NCBI GenBank assembly: GCA_024762925.1
Contig: JANTGM010000001.1
Span: forward strand, 149,555 to 213,554
Length of the DNA: 64,000 nucleotides
Direction of reading: 5' to 3'
From: Kofleriaceae bacterium
GTDB lineage: Bacteria > Myxococcota_A > Polyangia > Haliangiales > Haliangiaceae
Numbering within the stretch: position 1 is the stretch's first letter; each line of letters starts with the position of its first letter. Both the position numbers and the translations under genes were made by a program. The notes beneath the pieces are model-generated. The model worked only from the letters and a program-made list of their open reading frames with translations. It did no database searches and was not told the DNA's origin. Shown piece by piece: positions 41,988 through 52,227 of the stretch.

Positions 41988-42578
41988 ATGCAAGACGAGA
42001 TGAAGAACGAAGAGCAGGCAGAGAAGCAAAGCGGTCAAGTGACGTCGGGGGACGTGGGCAAGTCCGAAGGGGCGAACAAAGAAGTTCTGGCGAGCAGCAA
42101 CATCGAGATCGTTGAAGAGGGTGGGGCCAAGGACAAGGTCCGCAAGATTCGGCGTCGTGCACGTCGTACACGACCACGCTCCAAGACGATCGCTATGAAG
42201 CGTCTCACGCGTGAGGAGCTTCGCCTTGGTGCGCTGCTAAATCCACCGGTTGACATTCCGCGCCCAAAGACGCGCGCTGAATGCCAAGGCGAAGCCGGCC
42301 CATGTCCTTGGGTGGCTTGCAAGCATCACCTCTACTTGGACGTGAATCCCGATACCGGATCCATCAAGATCAACTTCCCAGATCTTGAGCCTTGGGAGCT
42401 CAAGCACACCTGTGCACTGGATATCGCAGACCGAAATGGAATTACACTGGAGGACGTTGGCGAAATCATGAACCTGACCCGTGAGCGAATTCGCCAGGTG
42501 GAAGTTCGCGGTCTGGCCAAGCTTCGGCAGATGTCACCGAGCCGTGAAGAGATCGGTTCTGTGCCCCTGAGCGACTAG
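41988..42578 (+). CDS. Sigma-70 region 4-like HTH protein with a CPW-CKHH domain
   Basis: 196 residues from ATG 41988 (GGGGG five nt upstream; 41976 is an alternative). Charged, disordered N-terminus (to about 60), basic patch [15 protein letters not shown], then a compact segment [19 protein letters not shown] ... TCALDIAD with four Cys/His, possibly metal-binding. The C-terminus ([30 protein letters not shown]) is a clear sigma region 4.2 helix-turn-helix. There is no region 2, so it cannot be a full sigma factor. Inference: a DNA-binding modulator. No promoter seen between it and the MerR-like gene. Confidence 0.85.
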   Translation: MQDEMKNEEQAEKQSGQVTSGDVGKSEGANKEVLASSNIEIVEEGGAKDKVRKIRRRARRTRPRSKTIAMKRLTREELRLGALLNPPVDIPRPKTRAECQGEAGPCPWVACKHHLYLDVNPDTGSIKINFPDLEPWELKHTCALDIADRNGITLEDVGEIMNLTRERIRQVEVRGLAKLRQMSPSREEIGSVPLSD

Positions 42579-42631
42579 GGGCATCTGGGCCGTTCTGGTC
42601 CGTTGACCCTAAAGATGGTGGTTGCTAAGAG

Positions 42632-42654
42632 TCCCTCCAAACGGAGGGATTTTT
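42632..42654 (+). promoter_or_regulatory. Hairpin with T-run overlapping the purH ribosome-binding site
   Basis: TCCCTCC-AAAC-GGAGGGA (42632-42649) followed by TTTTT (42650-42654), one nucleotide before the purH ATG at 42656. The 3' arm is the Shine-Dalgarno (GGAGG). It may terminate upstream transcription, sequester the ribosome site, or both. Confidence 0.6.
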
Positions 42655-42655
42655 C

Positions 42656-44239
42656 ATGCCTGCTATCCGACGTGCTCTCATTAGTGTTTCCGACAAACGT
42701 GGTCTTGCCGAGCTTGTGAGTGGGCTCGCCGACTTTGGAGTCGAGATTCTCTCAACGGGTGGAACCGCCAAGCTCATTGCAGATGCTGGTGTGCCCGTCA
42801 CAATGGTCTCCGACTACACGGGGGCTCCCGAGATTCTTGATGGCAGGGTCAAGACTCTGCACCCAAAGATTCATGGCGGGCTTCTCGGGCGGTCGATTCC
42901 ATCACACGAGTCGCAGATGGCCGAGCAGGGCATTGCCCCGATCGACCTTGTGGTCGTGAATCTCTATCCTTTTGAGGAGACCGTCGCTGCTGGAAACGCG
43001 AGTATTGGTGATGCCATCGAGAAGATCGATATTGGTGGGCCCTCTATGCTCCGCTCAGCCGCAAAGAATCACGAGCGCGTAGCGGTGCTTGCCGATCCAA
43101 GCGACTACGAAGACTTCTTAGCCGAGATGAAGGCAGGGAGCGGTGGCGTCAGCGCGGAGACACGCTTCAACTTGGCGCGAAAAGTCTTCGCCCATACAGC
43201 TGCCTACGATGGCGCGATAGCCGCGCATCTAAGCTCTGTCGAACTGGCGACCAAGGGAAAGGCTGCGTTCCCAAAGACGCTTACGGTGCAGTGGGAGCAA
43301 GTGATGGAGCTTCGCTATGGCGAGAACCCACACCAAGGTGCCGCCTTCTATCGAGATTCTCGCTCACCGCTGCCCTCGAATAGCCAGAGACCAAGCATTG
43401 CCGACGCGCAAGTCCTCCAGGGCAAGGCGCTCAGCTACAACAACATCCTAGATCTCGATGCCGCTCTCGCCTGTTGCGTCGAGCACAAGCCTGGCACAGC
43501 GGTCGTTGTCAAGCACACCAACCCCTGTGGTGTTGCCTACGATGCCTCCAGCATCAAGGAGGCCTATCTAAAGGCTCGAGCTTGCGACCCACTGAGTGCT
43601 TTTGGTGGCATTGTGGCTGTCAACCAGGAAGTCGACGAGGCTCTGGCTTCGCAATTGGTTGAGACGTTTCTCGAATGTGTGGTCGCTCCAAGTTATTCTG
43701 AGGCAGCTCGAGCGACTCTGGGGCGAAAGAAGAACCTCCGTTTGGTTGCGCTTCCCGAACTCTCTGCGAGTACAGAGGATTCCTCATACTCGATGCGCTC
43801 GGTCTCTGGGGGTGTCCTTGTGCAGGCATCGGATTTCGCTCGCAAGGCAATCGATGATGTGCAGGTGGTGAGCAAGCGCAAGCCAACGTCCGATGAGCTC
43901 GCGAGTCTGGATTTCGCATGGCGGGTCGTCAAACACGTCAAGAGCAATGCGATTCTGTTTTGCAAGGGCCAGCAGACTGCTGCAGTTGGAGCTGGCCAAA
44001 TGTCGCGTGTAGATGCGGCAAAGATTGCCGTCATGAAGGCCCAGATTCCCTTGCGCGGATCAGTCGTCGCTTCCGATGCGTTCTTCCCCTTCCGCGATGG
44101 TGTCGATGCCTTGGCGGAGGCTGGAGCGGTAGCGGTCATTCAGCCCGGTGGCTCAAAGCGGGACGAAGAAGTGATCGCAGCGGCCGACGAGCACGGCATG
44201 GCAATGGTCTTCACAGGCATGCGGCACTTTCGCCACTAG
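42656..44239 (+). CDS. purH: Bifunctional AICAR transformylase/IMP cyclohydrolase
   Basis: The last two steps of IMP synthesis. 527 residues: N-terminal IMP cyclohydrolase (MGS-like fold, [39 protein letters not shown]) and C-terminal formyltransferase with [10 protein letters not shown] and the catalytic Lys-His. The Shine-Dalgarno is buried in a hairpin. It leads purH-purD-purE-tsaC-DUF1015, with 4-bp gaps or overlaps. Confidence 0.98.
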   Translation: MPAIRRALISVSDKRGLAELVSGLADFGVEILSTGGTAKLIADAGVPVTMVSDYTGAPEILDGRVKTLHPKIHGGLLGRSIPSHESQMAEQGIAPIDLVVVNLYPFEETVAAGNASIGDAIEKIDIGGPSMLRSAAKNHERVAVLADPSDYEDFLAEMKAGSGGVSAETRFNLARKVFAHTAAYDGAIAAHLSSVELATKGKAAFPKTLTVQWEQVMELRYGENPHQGAAFYRDSRSPLPSNSQRPSIADAQVLQGKALSYNNILDLDAALACCVEHKPGTAVVVKHTNPCGVAYDASSIKEAYLKARACDPLSAFGGIVAVNQEVDEALASQLVETFLECVVAPSYSEAARATLGRKKNLRLVALPELSASTEDSSYSMRSVSGGVLVQASDFARKAIDDVQVVSKRKPTSDELASLDFAWRVVKHVKSNAILFCKGQQTAAVGAGQMSRVDAAKIAVMKAQIPLRGSVVASDAFFPFRDGVDALAEAGAVAVIQPGGSKRDEEVIAAADEHGMAMVFTGMRHFRH

Positions 44240-44243
44240 AAGG

Positions 44244-45512
44244 ATGATGAAGATCTTGGTAATCGGTGGCGGCGGCAGGGAGCACGCATTGTGCTGGCAT
44301 CTGTCGCGCGATGGGCACACGGTCCACGCGTTGCCAGGAAGCGTGGGCATTGCCGCTGTGGCCGAGTGTCATGATGGACTCGTAGATGACGCAGACAAGA
44401 TTGTGCAGACTGCTCTGGCCATTCCAGTTGACTTGGTCGTGGTGGGGCCTGAAATTCCGCTCGTAGACGGGCTCGCGGACAAACTGCGGGCGGCGGGTGT
44501 CGCGACCTTTGGTCCCGGTGCCAAAGCTGCGCAGCTCGAAGGTTCTAAGAGTTATTCTAAGAAGTTCTTTGCGAGGCATGGGATTCGCAGTGCTCAGTTT
44601 TTTGCGTGCACAACGCGCTCCGAGGTAGATGCTGCCATCGCGTCGCTGGGAGAACGAATGGTTGTGAAGGCGGATGGTCTGGCCGCTGGCAAGGGCGTTG
44701 TCGTGTGTTCCAGTGCTGCTGAGGCTCGCGCCGCCGCAATCGGAATGCTCGAAGAGGGGCGCTTTGGGGACGCCGGGCAGACGGTGGTCATCGAGCAGCG
44801 TCTTGAAGGACGCGAGCTGAGCGTGATGGCCCTGTGTGACGGAAAGCGCTATGAGGTGCTCGCGCAGGCAGAAGACCACAAGGCGATCTTCGATGGGGAT
44901 GAAGGGCCGAATACCGGTGGCATGGGCACGGTGTCTCCGCCGTCGTGGGCCAGCGACGCACTAATAGACGCGGTTCGCCGCGAGATTCTCGATCCTACGG
45001 TATCGGGCCTGGCCGCCGAAGGTCTTGATTTTCGCGGCGTCCTATATGCGGGCATCATGGTGGATGCGGCTGAACAACCTTGGCTTCTTGAGTACAACGT
45101 GCGATTTGGCGATCCGGAAACCCAACCGGTCATGATGCGCATGCAGTCGGATTTGGGCATGTGGCTGGCGGGCGCTGCGTCTGGGGCATTGCCGCCTGGT
45201 CACATCGAGTGGGATGAGCGAGCAGCAGTTTGTGTTGTTCTAGCATCGGCGGGCTATCCACACAGTTCGAGCAAGGGCGATACAATCACGGGCATCGCCA
45301 ACGCTGAGGCGGTGGAGGATACGGTCGTTTTTCATGCTGGCACGGCACAAGGTGCCAGTGGGCTGCAAACCGCAGGTGGTCGTGTTGTTGGGGTGACTGC
45401 CTTGGGCAACAATGCGAAGGCCGCCGCAGCAAAGGCCTATGAAGCGGTCAGCCACATAGAGTTTCCAGGAATGCAATTTCGCCGAGATATCGGTTCACGA
45501 GGAGAGTCATGA
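44244..45512 (+). CDS. purD: Phosphoribosylamine-glycine ligase (GAR synthetase)
   Basis: Second step of purine synthesis: ATP joins glycine to phosphoribosylamine. 422 residues with [15 protein letters not shown], the ATP-grasp core ([21 protein letters not shown]) and RFGDPETQ. Two consecutive ATGs (44244, 44247); AGAAGGA precedes them. 4 nt after purH; its stop overlaps the purE ATG. Confidence 0.98.
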   Translation: MMKILVIGGGGREHALCWHLSRDGHTVHALPGSVGIAAVAECHDGLVDDADKIVQTALAIPVDLVVVGPEIPLVDGLADKLRAAGVATFGPGAKAAQLEGSKSYSKKFFARHGIRSAQFFACTTRSEVDAAIASLGERMVVKADGLAAGKGVVVCSSAAEARAAAIGMLEEGRFGDAGQTVVIEQRLEGRELSVMALCDGKRYEVLAQAEDHKAIFDGDEGPNTGGMGTVSPPSWASDALIDAVRREILDPTVSGLAAEGLDFRGVLYAGIMVDAAEQPWLLEYNVRFGDPETQPVMMRMQSDLGMWLAGAASGALPPGHIEWDERAAVCVVLASAGYPHSSSKGDTITGIANAEAVEDTVVFHAGTAQGASGLQTAGGRVVGVTALGNNAKAAAAKAYEAVSHIEFPGMQFRRDIGSRGES

Positions 45513-46006
45513 CAACCAATACAGCAATCGTCGCGATCCTAATGGGATCAAAATCGGATCTTGAACTCATGCGCCCAGCCTGCGATGCCTTAGAAGAATT
45601 CGGAATTCCCTACGACCTTCGAGTTCTTTCCGCGCATCGCACGCCCGCGCGCTGTGCAGAGTTCGCTAAAACCGCCAGGGAGCGAGGCGTTCGCGTCATG
45701 ATCTGTGCCGCAGGTGGGGCAGCCCACCTAGCTGGCGTCGTTGCTGGGCACACAACTCTGCCCGTCATTGGCGTTCCCCTGGCGCGCACTCCGCTTGCTG
45801 GCCAGGACGCGTTGCTCGCCACAGTCCAAATGCCCAAGGGAATTCCCGTTGCAACGGTGGCAGTCGATGGTTCGGCAAACGCAGCCATCTTGGCGGCACA
45901 GATTCTCGGCGTTAGCGACGCTGCGATGGCAACCAAGGTGGAAGAAGCCCGCGCAGCAAATCGCGCAAAAGTGATCGCTGCGGACGAAGAAGTATCGGCT
46001 CGGTGA
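45509..46006 (+). CDS. purE: N5-carboxyaminoimidazole ribonucleotide mutase (PurE, class I)
   Basis: Converts N5-CAIR to CAIR. 165 residues: [19 protein letters not shown] with the catalytic His, and [11 protein letters not shown] motifs, consistent with the class I form that depends on PurK; no purK lies in the window. It overlaps purD at its start (ATGA) and tsaC at its end. Confidence 0.97.
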   Translation: MTTNTAIVAILMGSKSDLELMRPACDALEEFGIPYDLRVLSAHRTPARCAEFAKTARERGVRVMICAAGGAAHLAGVVAGHTTLPVIGVPLARTPLAGQDALLATVQMPKGIPVATVAVDGSANAAILAAQILGVSDAAMATKVEEARAANRAKVIAADEEVSAR

Positions 46007-46590
46007 CCAAGCTCGCCCTTGCCGTCTCCGTCCTTCGCAAAGGCGGCATTGTGTGCTTTCCAACCGAGAGCAGCTACGGCCTTGCTGTTGATCCGCGCGA
46101 TGTTTCTGCGTTGGAGCGCCTCGCTGATCTCAAAGGCAGAGCCGCGAATGCGCCGTTTGCCCTCATTGCGGGCGACATGCAACAGGCCAAGGACTGCACA
46201 GCCCAGTGGCCAGCAGAAGCTAAGGCTCTTGCTGCTCGTCATTGGCCAGGGCCTCTAACCTTGGTGTTGCCTCCAGCAACCGATGTAGGGGGCGCGTGCA
46301 TTGGCGCAAGCGGAGGCGTGGGTGTGCGGATTTCCAGCTTGGATGTCGCACGAGAACTCGCACTTGGATTGCAGTATCCCATCACCGCCACGAGCGCGAA
46401 CCCAAGCGGCGCTGCCAACGCTCAGACGTGTGCCGCCGCGGAACACTACTTTGGCGCGGCGGTTGGTGCTTACCTCGATGGCGGGCCGTGTTCGGGCATG
46501 CCATCAACCGTGGTCGATTTTGGGCCCGGCGGCCAGGCTCGCGTGCTTCGAGAGGGACCAATCGTCTTGCTCCCAACAGATATGCCCTGA
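46003..46590 (+). CDS. tsaC: Sua5/YciO/YrdC-type threonylcarbamoyl-AMP synthase
   Basis: Makes threonylcarbamoyl-AMP for the t6A37 modification of ANN-decoding tRNAs. 195 residues from a GTG that overlaps the purE stop. [46 protein letters not shown] and TATSANPSG are the YrdC-fold motifs. No C-terminal Sua5 domain, so the short TsaC type. Its position inside a purine operon recurs elsewhere by memory, but the link to purines is unclear. Confidence 0.95.
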   Translation: MTKLALAVSVLRKGGIVCFPTESSYGLAVDPRDVSALERLADLKGRAANAPFALIAGDMQQAKDCTAQWPAEAKALAARHWPGPLTLVLPPATDVGGACIGASGGVGVRISSLDVARELALGLQYPITATSANPSGAANAQTCAAAEHYFGAAVGAYLDGGPCSGMPSTVVDFGPGGQARVLREGPIVLLPTDMP

Positions 46591-46602
46591 TACCAACGCA
46601 CC

Positions 46603-47937
46603 ATGGCAGAGATTGCAGGTTTTCGGGGCCTTTTGTATGACGCTTCCAAGGTTGACATGAGCAAAGTGCTCGCGCCTCCTTATGATGTTCTCGATGGACC
46701 GAGCAGAGCGGCATTGGCAGCTCGAGACGAGAAGAACTGCGTGCGCGTGATCGCCCCAGAAGTGGAAGGCGATGGCGACAAGTACGATGAAGCAAGACGG
46801 CTTCTGGACGCTTGGCAGGAGGAGGGCGTCTTGGTTCGAGACGAGGTTCCTGCAATCTACCGCTACCATCAGGTGTTCAAGCATGAGGAACTTGGTGATC
46901 AGGAGGTTGTGCGACGGGGCTTCATCGCCACGGTCCGCCTGCACGAGTTTGACGAAGGGGTCATTCTCCGCCACGAGCGCACCCTCAAAGGGCCAAAGAT
47001 CGATCGCCTGAAACTTTGGGAGCGCACACGTTCGCACCTTTCGCAGATCTTCACTCTCTACTCAGATCCCAGCTGTGCAGTTGACGCTCTTTTTGAAGAC
47101 GCCGAAGGGCAAGAGCCGACGATTGATGGCACCACCGATGACGGAACACGTCACCTCCTTTGGCGGGTTTCCGATGAGGAGACTCTCGCCAAGGTTCGTG
47201 GGCAGCTGGCAGACAAGCCGCTGTACATCGCCGACGGACACCACCGCTATGAGACCATGTTGGCGCTGCGCAACAAGCTGTTGGCGGATCGTTCTGACGT
47301 TTCCGATCGCTCAAGCGCGGCGTTTGGCATGATGTTCTTGGCCAATATCGATGATCCAGGGCTCGTCGTCTTGCCAACGCATCGAATGATTCACAACGTG
47401 GCTGACTTTGATGTGGATCGCCTGCGAAGAAGGCTGTCAGAATTATTCGTAGTAGAGGATTTGGCGTTGTCCGATGATGCGGCGGTAAGTGGTCAAGCAA
47501 TTCGCGATGCGCTCACAAAGGCAGCGGAGAAGGGCACGAGCATCGCTCTTGTGGTGCCGAAGGAGTCCACGGCACAAGTTCTTACCTTGCGTTCCGACGT
47601 TGACTTGGCGGCCCTTGGCGTAACGGGCGCCAAAGAGACTCTCGCGCTCGATGTGACGATTCTGCATGGTCTTGTCCTTGAGGGGCTTCTCGGAATTGAC
47701 CGAGCAGCACAGGAAGCGCAGACCAACATTGAATACATCAAGGATACCCGCATTGCGCTTGAGCGCTGCCAGGCAGGTGAGGGCCAAGCCTACTTTCTCA
47801 TGAATGCCACGCCAGTCGCTCAGGTTGTCGCAGTTTCCGATGCAGGAGAGGTGATGCCCCAAAAGTCGACGTTCTTCTATCCAAAGATCGCAACGGGAAT
47901 GGTCTTCAATCCAATCGCTGTCGACGAAGACGTGTAG
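46603..47937 (+). CDS. DUF1015-family protein (SerK-like)
   Basis: 444 residues: APPYDVL near the N-terminus, GFIATVRLHEF, HERTL, LWERTRSHLSQIFTLYSDP, and YIADGHHRYETML, the hallmark DUF1015 signature with adjacent His residues. Some archaeal members are ADP-dependent serine kinases (SerK); the bacterial role is not established. Last gene of the purH cluster (12 nt after tsaC). Note that serA is present at 57.5 kb, but not linked. Confidence 0.92.
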   Translation: MAEIAGFRGLLYDASKVDMSKVLAPPYDVLDGPSRAALAARDEKNCVRVIAPEVEGDGDKYDEARRLLDAWQEEGVLVRDEVPAIYRYHQVFKHEELGDQEVVRRGFIATVRLHEFDEGVILRHERTLKGPKIDRLKLWERTRSHLSQIFTLYSDPSCAVDALFEDAEGQEPTIDGTTDDGTRHLLWRVSDEETLAKVRGQLADKPLYIADGHHRYETMLALRNKLLADRSDVSDRSSAAFGMMFLANIDDPGLVVLPTHRMIHNVADFDVDRLRRRLSELFVVEDLALSDDAAVSGQAIRDALTKAAEKGTSIALVVPKESTAQVLTLRSDVDLAALGVTGAKETLALDVTILHGLVLEGLLGIDRAAQEAQTNIEYIKDTRIALERCQAGEGQAYFLMNATPVAQVVAVSDAGEVMPQKSTFFYPKIATGMVFNPIAVDEDV

Positions 47938-48041
47938 CCTAGGATGACCCAGGTGCGCGTCTCGGTTCGTGGATCGCGATGGACGGCACCTCGAACTGCA
48001 GCTTGAGCGAGCCTCTCTCTTAGGGCACGTTTTGATCGTTC

Positions 48042-48962
48042 CTAGTGGGCGAAAGCAGGGATTGGCTCAAGCACAGTCTCTTCGCTGGGTCCAGTGATGG
48101 TTTTGTATTGGTTGTCATTGCTAAGCCACACGCGCCCTCGATCATCAACGACGATCGATTCGAAGTTCTCAGATTCGCGAACTAGGTGGGCGAGGTCCAA
48201 CACGGTTTGGGCTTTTGATGGGGCATCGCCGAGTTCAAATTGCAAGACGCGACTCACTTCGTAGTGCCTCTCAACTGCGAAAACTTCGATGATGCCACCA
48301 CGTTCTCGACAATCGAGTCCACTGATCTTGCCGGTTCGCGAGGTTAGGTTTACCCAGTGCAAGAAGGTGTCACTCTCGCCGAGCTTGCGTCGCAGAATTG
48401 GAGCTTGCCGAACACCAGCGTCGTTTGTGCGAAGGATTTCTCCAGCAGCAATCAGCCAGTCTCCGGCCAGGCACAAGCCTTCAAGGCCCTGATTGACGCC
48501 AGCTTTCATGGGAGCGGGGTAGGGGAGAACCAGGGTGTCGATGACTCGGCCGATGCCTTGTATGATTTCGACGACGAGAACTCGGTCCTCCGTGCGCCCC
48601 ACAGTGTCGCTCTCGGTAGAGATGTAGAACGTATCCGCGTCGCAAGCCAACCCCTCAAGATCATGCTCTGGCGGAATGCCCTCCAACAGAAAGCTCTCGA
48701 TCTTGTTGTTGCTGTCGATCCGCAGCAGGTGCGAGTTTCGCTCGGCGACAAGCCATCTGGAATTCCCATCCCAACAGGAGCCAGAGATGCCTACCGCATA
48801 TTCATTGTCGAGAAGCGTGCGATAGGCCAACTCGGCCTTGAGCTCGAGGCTGCCTCGCGGAGGACCGGCGCTCACCTTGGTACGCTGCTGCTTGTTGTTG
48901 CAACCCATAGTGGTCGTAGCTATTGCTAGGATAGGTAAAACTCTTAGGATTGTGTGTTGCAT
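48042..48962 (-). CDS. Lipoprotein with a beta-propeller-like (phytase/SdiA-regulated-like) domain
   Basis: 306 residues. Signal MQHTILRVLPILAIATTTMGC gives a lipobox Cys21. The rest is one beta-rich domain: GSCWDGNSRWLVAERNSHLL, HDLEGLACDADTFYISTES, NQGLEGLCLAGDW, ESIVVDDRGRVWLSND, the repeated DLEGL/ESI ... D pattern of the SdiA-regulated and esterase-like phytase propellers. Possibly calcium-binding; role unknown. Same strand as the sulfatase, whose stop lies 4 nt upstream, so likely cotranscribed with it. Confidence 0.8.
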   Translation of the reverse strand: MQHTILRVLPILAIATTTMGCNNKQQRTKVSAGPPRGSLELKAELAYRTLLDNEYAVGISGSCWDGNSRWLVAERNSHLLRIDSNNKIESFLLEGIPPEHDLEGLACDADTFYISTESDTVGRTEDRVLVVEIIQGIGRVIDTLVLPYPAPMKAGVNQGLEGLCLAGDWLIAAGEILRTNDAGVRQAPILRRKLGESDTFLHWVNLTSRTGKISGLDCRERGGIIEVFAVERHYEVSRVLQFELGDAPSKAQTVLDLAHLVRESENFESIVVDDRGRVWLSNDNQYKTITGPSEETVLEPIPAFAH

Positions 48963-48966
48963 AGGA

Positions 48967-50445
48967 CTAGGAGTGGCGGCTCTCGAGTAGGTCGGCCCAG
49001 TGCCCCCGATTCGTCCGGCGCAAGCGCTCCAAGTAGGCGGCGAGCTCTCCCCTGGTGTGTTTTGGGCCGCCTTCTCGTATCACTGTCCACATTGGATCAA
49101 CGCCGCTGGTAGACTCGCGCATCTGCGTGCCAAGCCAGGAGTCAATCTCAGCAATCGCGGCATGGCATAGCTCGGGGCGATTGGGTGCCAGGTTAGTCTG
49201 CTCATGAGGATCGCTTGCGAGTTCGAAGAGCATGTGATCGGGAAACCCATGATGGCCATCGTGATAGCTTCGAATGAAGAGCAGCTCTTCGTCGTTTTTG
49301 CGAAAACGCAGCGACCGCTGACAGCTCCATGCACCCTGACTTAGGACCAAAGAGTTGCGTCCTGTGCTCTGCCCGGAACGAAGCGCCTCTGCAAAGCTCT
49401 GCGCACTCCAGTTGCTGGGACATTCACCACCTAACAGGTCTACGGTGGTCGCAGCGACGTCGAATTGGTAGTGCAGCCCGGTTTCAACTTCGCCCGCCCT
49501 GTTGTCGGTAACACCTGGCCACTTTAGAATTGCCGGTACGTGGCAAGTGTGTTCGTCGGCGGTTTGGTGGTCGCCATATATGTTGAACTCTCCGAGGGCC
49601 TCACCATGATCGCCGCTCACCAAGATTGCGGTATCATCGTAGATGCCAAGTTCGCGCAAGAGATCGATGACTTGAGCGATATGCTGATCAGCATATAGAA
49701 CACCAGCGTCGTAGCCATCAAACATGCGGCGGACCTGCTGCATCGAATCGATGATGTAGGGCTGTCTTGGATAGAGCCTCTTGTACTCAGCTCCGACGTC
49801 TTCGTAGCCGATTGCTTCTTGGGCCGAGTGCGGACCACAGCCATTCCAATGCTCACGCCGAACCTCTTCGGTGAGCCATGCGGGAAGAGGTTCGTCGGCA
49901 AATGGTTCTCCGAAATCTTCTGGTGCTCGATATGGCGTATGCGGGTCCCACAGATTGAGATGAAGAAACCAGTTATCGCTCTGTCCGCGACGTCGCAACC
50001 AATCGAGTGCGACTGGGGTGATTTCGTGCGCGCTTTCAAGCCCCCGTCGGCCAGTATTGAGTACTTCATTGAAGCCCGCGTAGAAGTGCCACGCCGCATG
50101 CCTCTCGGCGAAGGGGGAGACCGATGCTGTGTACAGACCTGCGTTGCGCATTGCTCTGGGCCACGAGGTGCGCCCAATGGTTGAGCCGAAGCCGCGTTCT
50201 GGTCCCTCAATGAACATATCTGCAGCAGTGCCCCCATGACCGATAACACCCGTCTGCACGCCAAAACGTCCTGAAAAGAGCGCTGTTCGTGAAGGCAGGC
50301 AAGGACCGTCGCTAACGTAGACCGATGACATGCGCAGGCCTTCACTGGCGAGCAAATCGATGGCTGGACTGGTGTTGCGGTGATAGCCATAACACCCAAG
50401 GTGGTCTGGGCGTTGTGAGTCGATGTCAATGTAGAGGAATCGCAT
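48967..50445 (-). CDS. Sulfatase (alkaline phosphatase superfamily)
   Basis: 492 residues from ATG 50445; the frame is open to 50577, but the added stretch is an Arg-rich run inside the neighbouring cyclase gene. [17 protein letters not shown] starts the fold with two metal-binding Asp; CLPSR (Cys49) is the formylglycine site needed for sulfatase activity. GDHGE supplies later metal ligands. No signal peptide, so it may be cytosolic. Maturase gene not seen. Substrate is uncertain; the length fits alkyl/choline- or glycan-sulfatases. No membrane segment. Confidence 0.92.
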   Translation of the reverse strand: MRFLYIDIDSQRPDHLGCYGYHRNTSPAIDLLASEGLRMSSVYVSDGPCLPSRTALFSGRFGVQTGVIGHGGTAADMFIEGPERGFGSTIGRTSWPRAMRNAGLYTASVSPFAERHAAWHFYAGFNEVLNTGRRGLESAHEITPVALDWLRRRGQSDNWFLHLNLWDPHTPYRAPEDFGEPFADEPLPAWLTEEVRREHWNGCGPHSAQEAIGYEDVGAEYKRLYPRQPYIIDSMQQVRRMFDGYDAGVLYADQHIAQVIDLLRELGIYDDTAILVSGDHGEALGEFNIYGDHQTADEHTCHVPAILKWPGVTDNRAGEVETGLHYQFDVAATTVDLLGGECPSNWSAQSFAEALRSGQSTGRNSLVLSQGAWSCQRSLRFRKNDEELLFIRSYHDGHHGFPDHMLFELASDPHEQTNLAPNRPELCHAAIAEIDSWLGTQMRESTSGVDPMWTVIREGGPKHTRGELAAYLERLRRTNRGHWADLLESRHS

Positions 50446-50450
50446 TGCAG

Positions 50451-51377
50451 CTACGTCTCGGCACTTTCGACGCGGTTTTTGCCAGAGCGTTTTGCTCGAT
50501 AGAGCGCGTCGTCTGCGGCTTTGAAGAGGGCGGCTGGTTCGGAGACGTGATCGGGATAGCTTGCGACTCCAACGCACATCGTTGGATGCACCCGCACTCC
50601 TTCGTGCGAGAAATCGTGCGACTCAACAGCGGATCGGAGTTCTTCTGATAGTTCGAGCGCAACATCGTGATCGATGCCAGGAAAGCAGCAGACGAATTCA
50701 TCGCCACCAAAGCGGGCCAGATGGCCATAGTTCTGCATGCAGTTGCGAACGAGTGTGGCAACTTCGCGAATCGCAAAACTCCCCATTTCGTGGCCGTGGG
50801 TATCGTTAATTGCCTTTAGACCGTCGAGGTCCATGACTGCTACCGTGATCCGACTTCCCTCTTGGGTTGCCTGTTTCGCAACAACCTCGAATACCGCATC
50901 ATACTGGCGCTTGGTGTCGAGACCTGTAAGTGCATCGGTCTGCACCAGTTCTTCTACCCGCGAGTGATATTGAACGTCCACTTGATCGGAGAAGGCGAAG
51001 CGCAGCACCGATGATCCAAGGAAGATCTTGTCACCGGTTTCCAGTGCAATGCGCCCTTTGACTTGCTTGCCATTGAGGGTTGTGCCATTTGTCGAATCGA
51101 GATCGATCAACACATAGCCCGAGTCATCTTCGGCTCTCTCAACCGAACAGTGCGCACGAGAAATCGATCCGTCACTGAGGCTAAAATCGACGCGCTCATC
51201 ACGGCCGATAATGATCGGATGATCGCAGAGCATGTGTTGTCCCAAATCAACTTCGGCACCCTGCACAACCAAGAGCGAACCCATGCGCCGCAGGTCTTCT
51301 TGAGGCGTTTCGTTTTGTAGCGACACCACTCGCAGCGTGGCGGCCGGCTTACGAGCGGGCTTGCGTTTCTTTGGCAT
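50451..51377 (-). CDS. FHA-domain diguanylate cyclase (GGDEF)
   Basis: 308 residues. FHA domain (about 30-125; [36 protein letters not shown]) binds phosphothreonine. GGDEF domain (about 140-305) has the active-site loop RFGGDEF and [16 protein letters not shown] [12 protein letters not shown], so it should make c-di-GMP. The inhibitory I-site RxxD is absent (NYGH at that place), so no product inhibition is predicted. FHA-GGDEF implies control by a Ser/Thr kinase, common in Myxococcota. Starts at ATG 51377; the sulfatase gene is 5 nt downstream. Confidence 0.95.
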   Translation of the reverse strand: MPKKRKPARKPAATLRVVSLQNETPQEDLRRMGSLLVVQGAEVDLGQHMLCDHPIIIGRDERVDFSLSDGSISRAHCSVERAEDDSGYVLIDLDSTNGTTLNGKQVKGRIALETGDKIFLGSSVLRFAFSDQVDVQYHSRVEELVQTDALTGLDTKRQYDAVFEVVAKQATQEGSRITVAVMDLDGLKAINDTHGHEMGSFAIREVATLVRNCMQNYGHLARFGGDEFVCCFPGIDHDVALELSEELRSAVESHDFSHEGVRVHPTMCVGVASYPDHVSEPAALFKAADDALYRAKRSGKNRVESAET

Positions 51378-52161
51378 GCGTAGGATCTCTGCTATACCTG
51401 GAAGTGCACAATATCATTGTAGGACTTTGAGGGTCAATCCACGTGAAAGGGTAGTCTGGGTGATCGTCCAGCAAGAACAACCGAAGTCCTGGTATTCGGG
51501 CAACTCTCGACCCAAATGCGCCAATGTTGTTGCTCCATGTGGCGTATTGTCGCCAAGGCGTCGGACCAGCGCTGAGGGCCAGTCGCGGACAGCGAAGCCC
51601 TCGCCGCCATCTCGGCTTGCCTGTCGCGAATCACGTGATGCTGATAGAGAGAAATTGGAGGGCGGTTTGAACACGCTGACCTGAAGATCTGCGTCTGAAT
51701 TCTCATGGCAGGATGAGCCTGGAAAGCATGCATTCGCTGTCAAAGCTCGTCTTGGCATTCCAGAGCCAATCGGAGCACGATGGGACAGCACAGCAGGGAA
51801 GAACGACCTGCGCACATAGCAACTTCAACTACGTAGAGGGAAAGCCAGGACAGTCGGTGACGGGGGCTCGATAGCTCAGACTTCAGAGCGTTTCTCGGAA
51901 ATTTTCTGATGAAAGATGCGCCAGCCTTCCGAGCCGGATAGCTCGCGAGTGAGCGCGTTCTATATTCATGGACATTGATTCGTGATCGCGAAGTCAGCTC
52001 GTTTGCTGGCGAGGCGCGCGAAGGGAGCTTGCTGGGGCAAGCAACGATGAGCGTTGGCTCGTCAACGCGTCCAGCGGCGAGAAGAGTGAGCACGCTCAAT
52101 CTCTTTGAATCACGCACTCGGGTGGTTGCAAGGAAGGTTCGAGCAATTGTCGTTTCTTGTA
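51378..52161. other. Non-coding region upstream of the small leader unit
   Basis: The longest stretch without a convincing gene (784 bp; 850 bp to the small ORF). Reverse frames of 99 and 141 codons exist but look like random coding and I reject them. It contains repeat copy A (51940-52135). I see no RNA gene. Confidence 0.6.
51940..52135 (-). repeat. Dispersed repeat, copy A (inverted)
   Basis: Reverse-complement copy of the modular repeat also found at 55345 and 63770. It holds the exact 18-bp core ATAGAACGCGCTCACTCG (reverse strand at 51946-51963), and a stretch CGAGCTGACTTCGCGATCACGAATCAATGTCCATG that matches copy B almost base for base. A second, more diverged core lies 137 bp away. Confidence 0.75.
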
Positions 52162-52176
52162 ACATTGCAACAATGT
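52162..52176. promoter_or_regulatory. Palindrome upstream of the leader unit
   Basis: ACATTG-CAA-CAATGT, a perfect inverted repeat two bases before the -35 of the putative promoter. Confidence 0.45.
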
Positions 52177-52178
52177 GT

Positions 52179-52207
52179 TTGATGTTCGATTGACGAAGCG
52201 ATAAAAC
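52179..52207 (+). promoter_or_regulatory. Putative promoter of the leader unit
   Basis: TTGATG (52179-52184), 17-bp spacer, TAAAAC (52202-52207). The start would be near 52214, a dozen nt before the small ORF. Confidence 0.45.
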
Positions 52208-52227
52208 AGAGAAACAGGAGATTGCCC

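Noticed and set aside
47960..48000. A GGCAC...TGCA motif resembling a sigma-54 promoter
   Set aside because: The distance between GG and GC is 11 nt instead of 10, and it faces the convergent lipoprotein end. No firm sigma-54 promoter was found in the window.
50446..50577. N-terminal extension of the sulfatase
   Set aside because: It lies inside the cyclase gene and is an Arg-rich stretch without family match.
51434..51815. Reverse-strand frames of 99 and 133 codons in the non-coding region
   Set aside because: They have random-looking composition, no ribosome site and no recognised motif.
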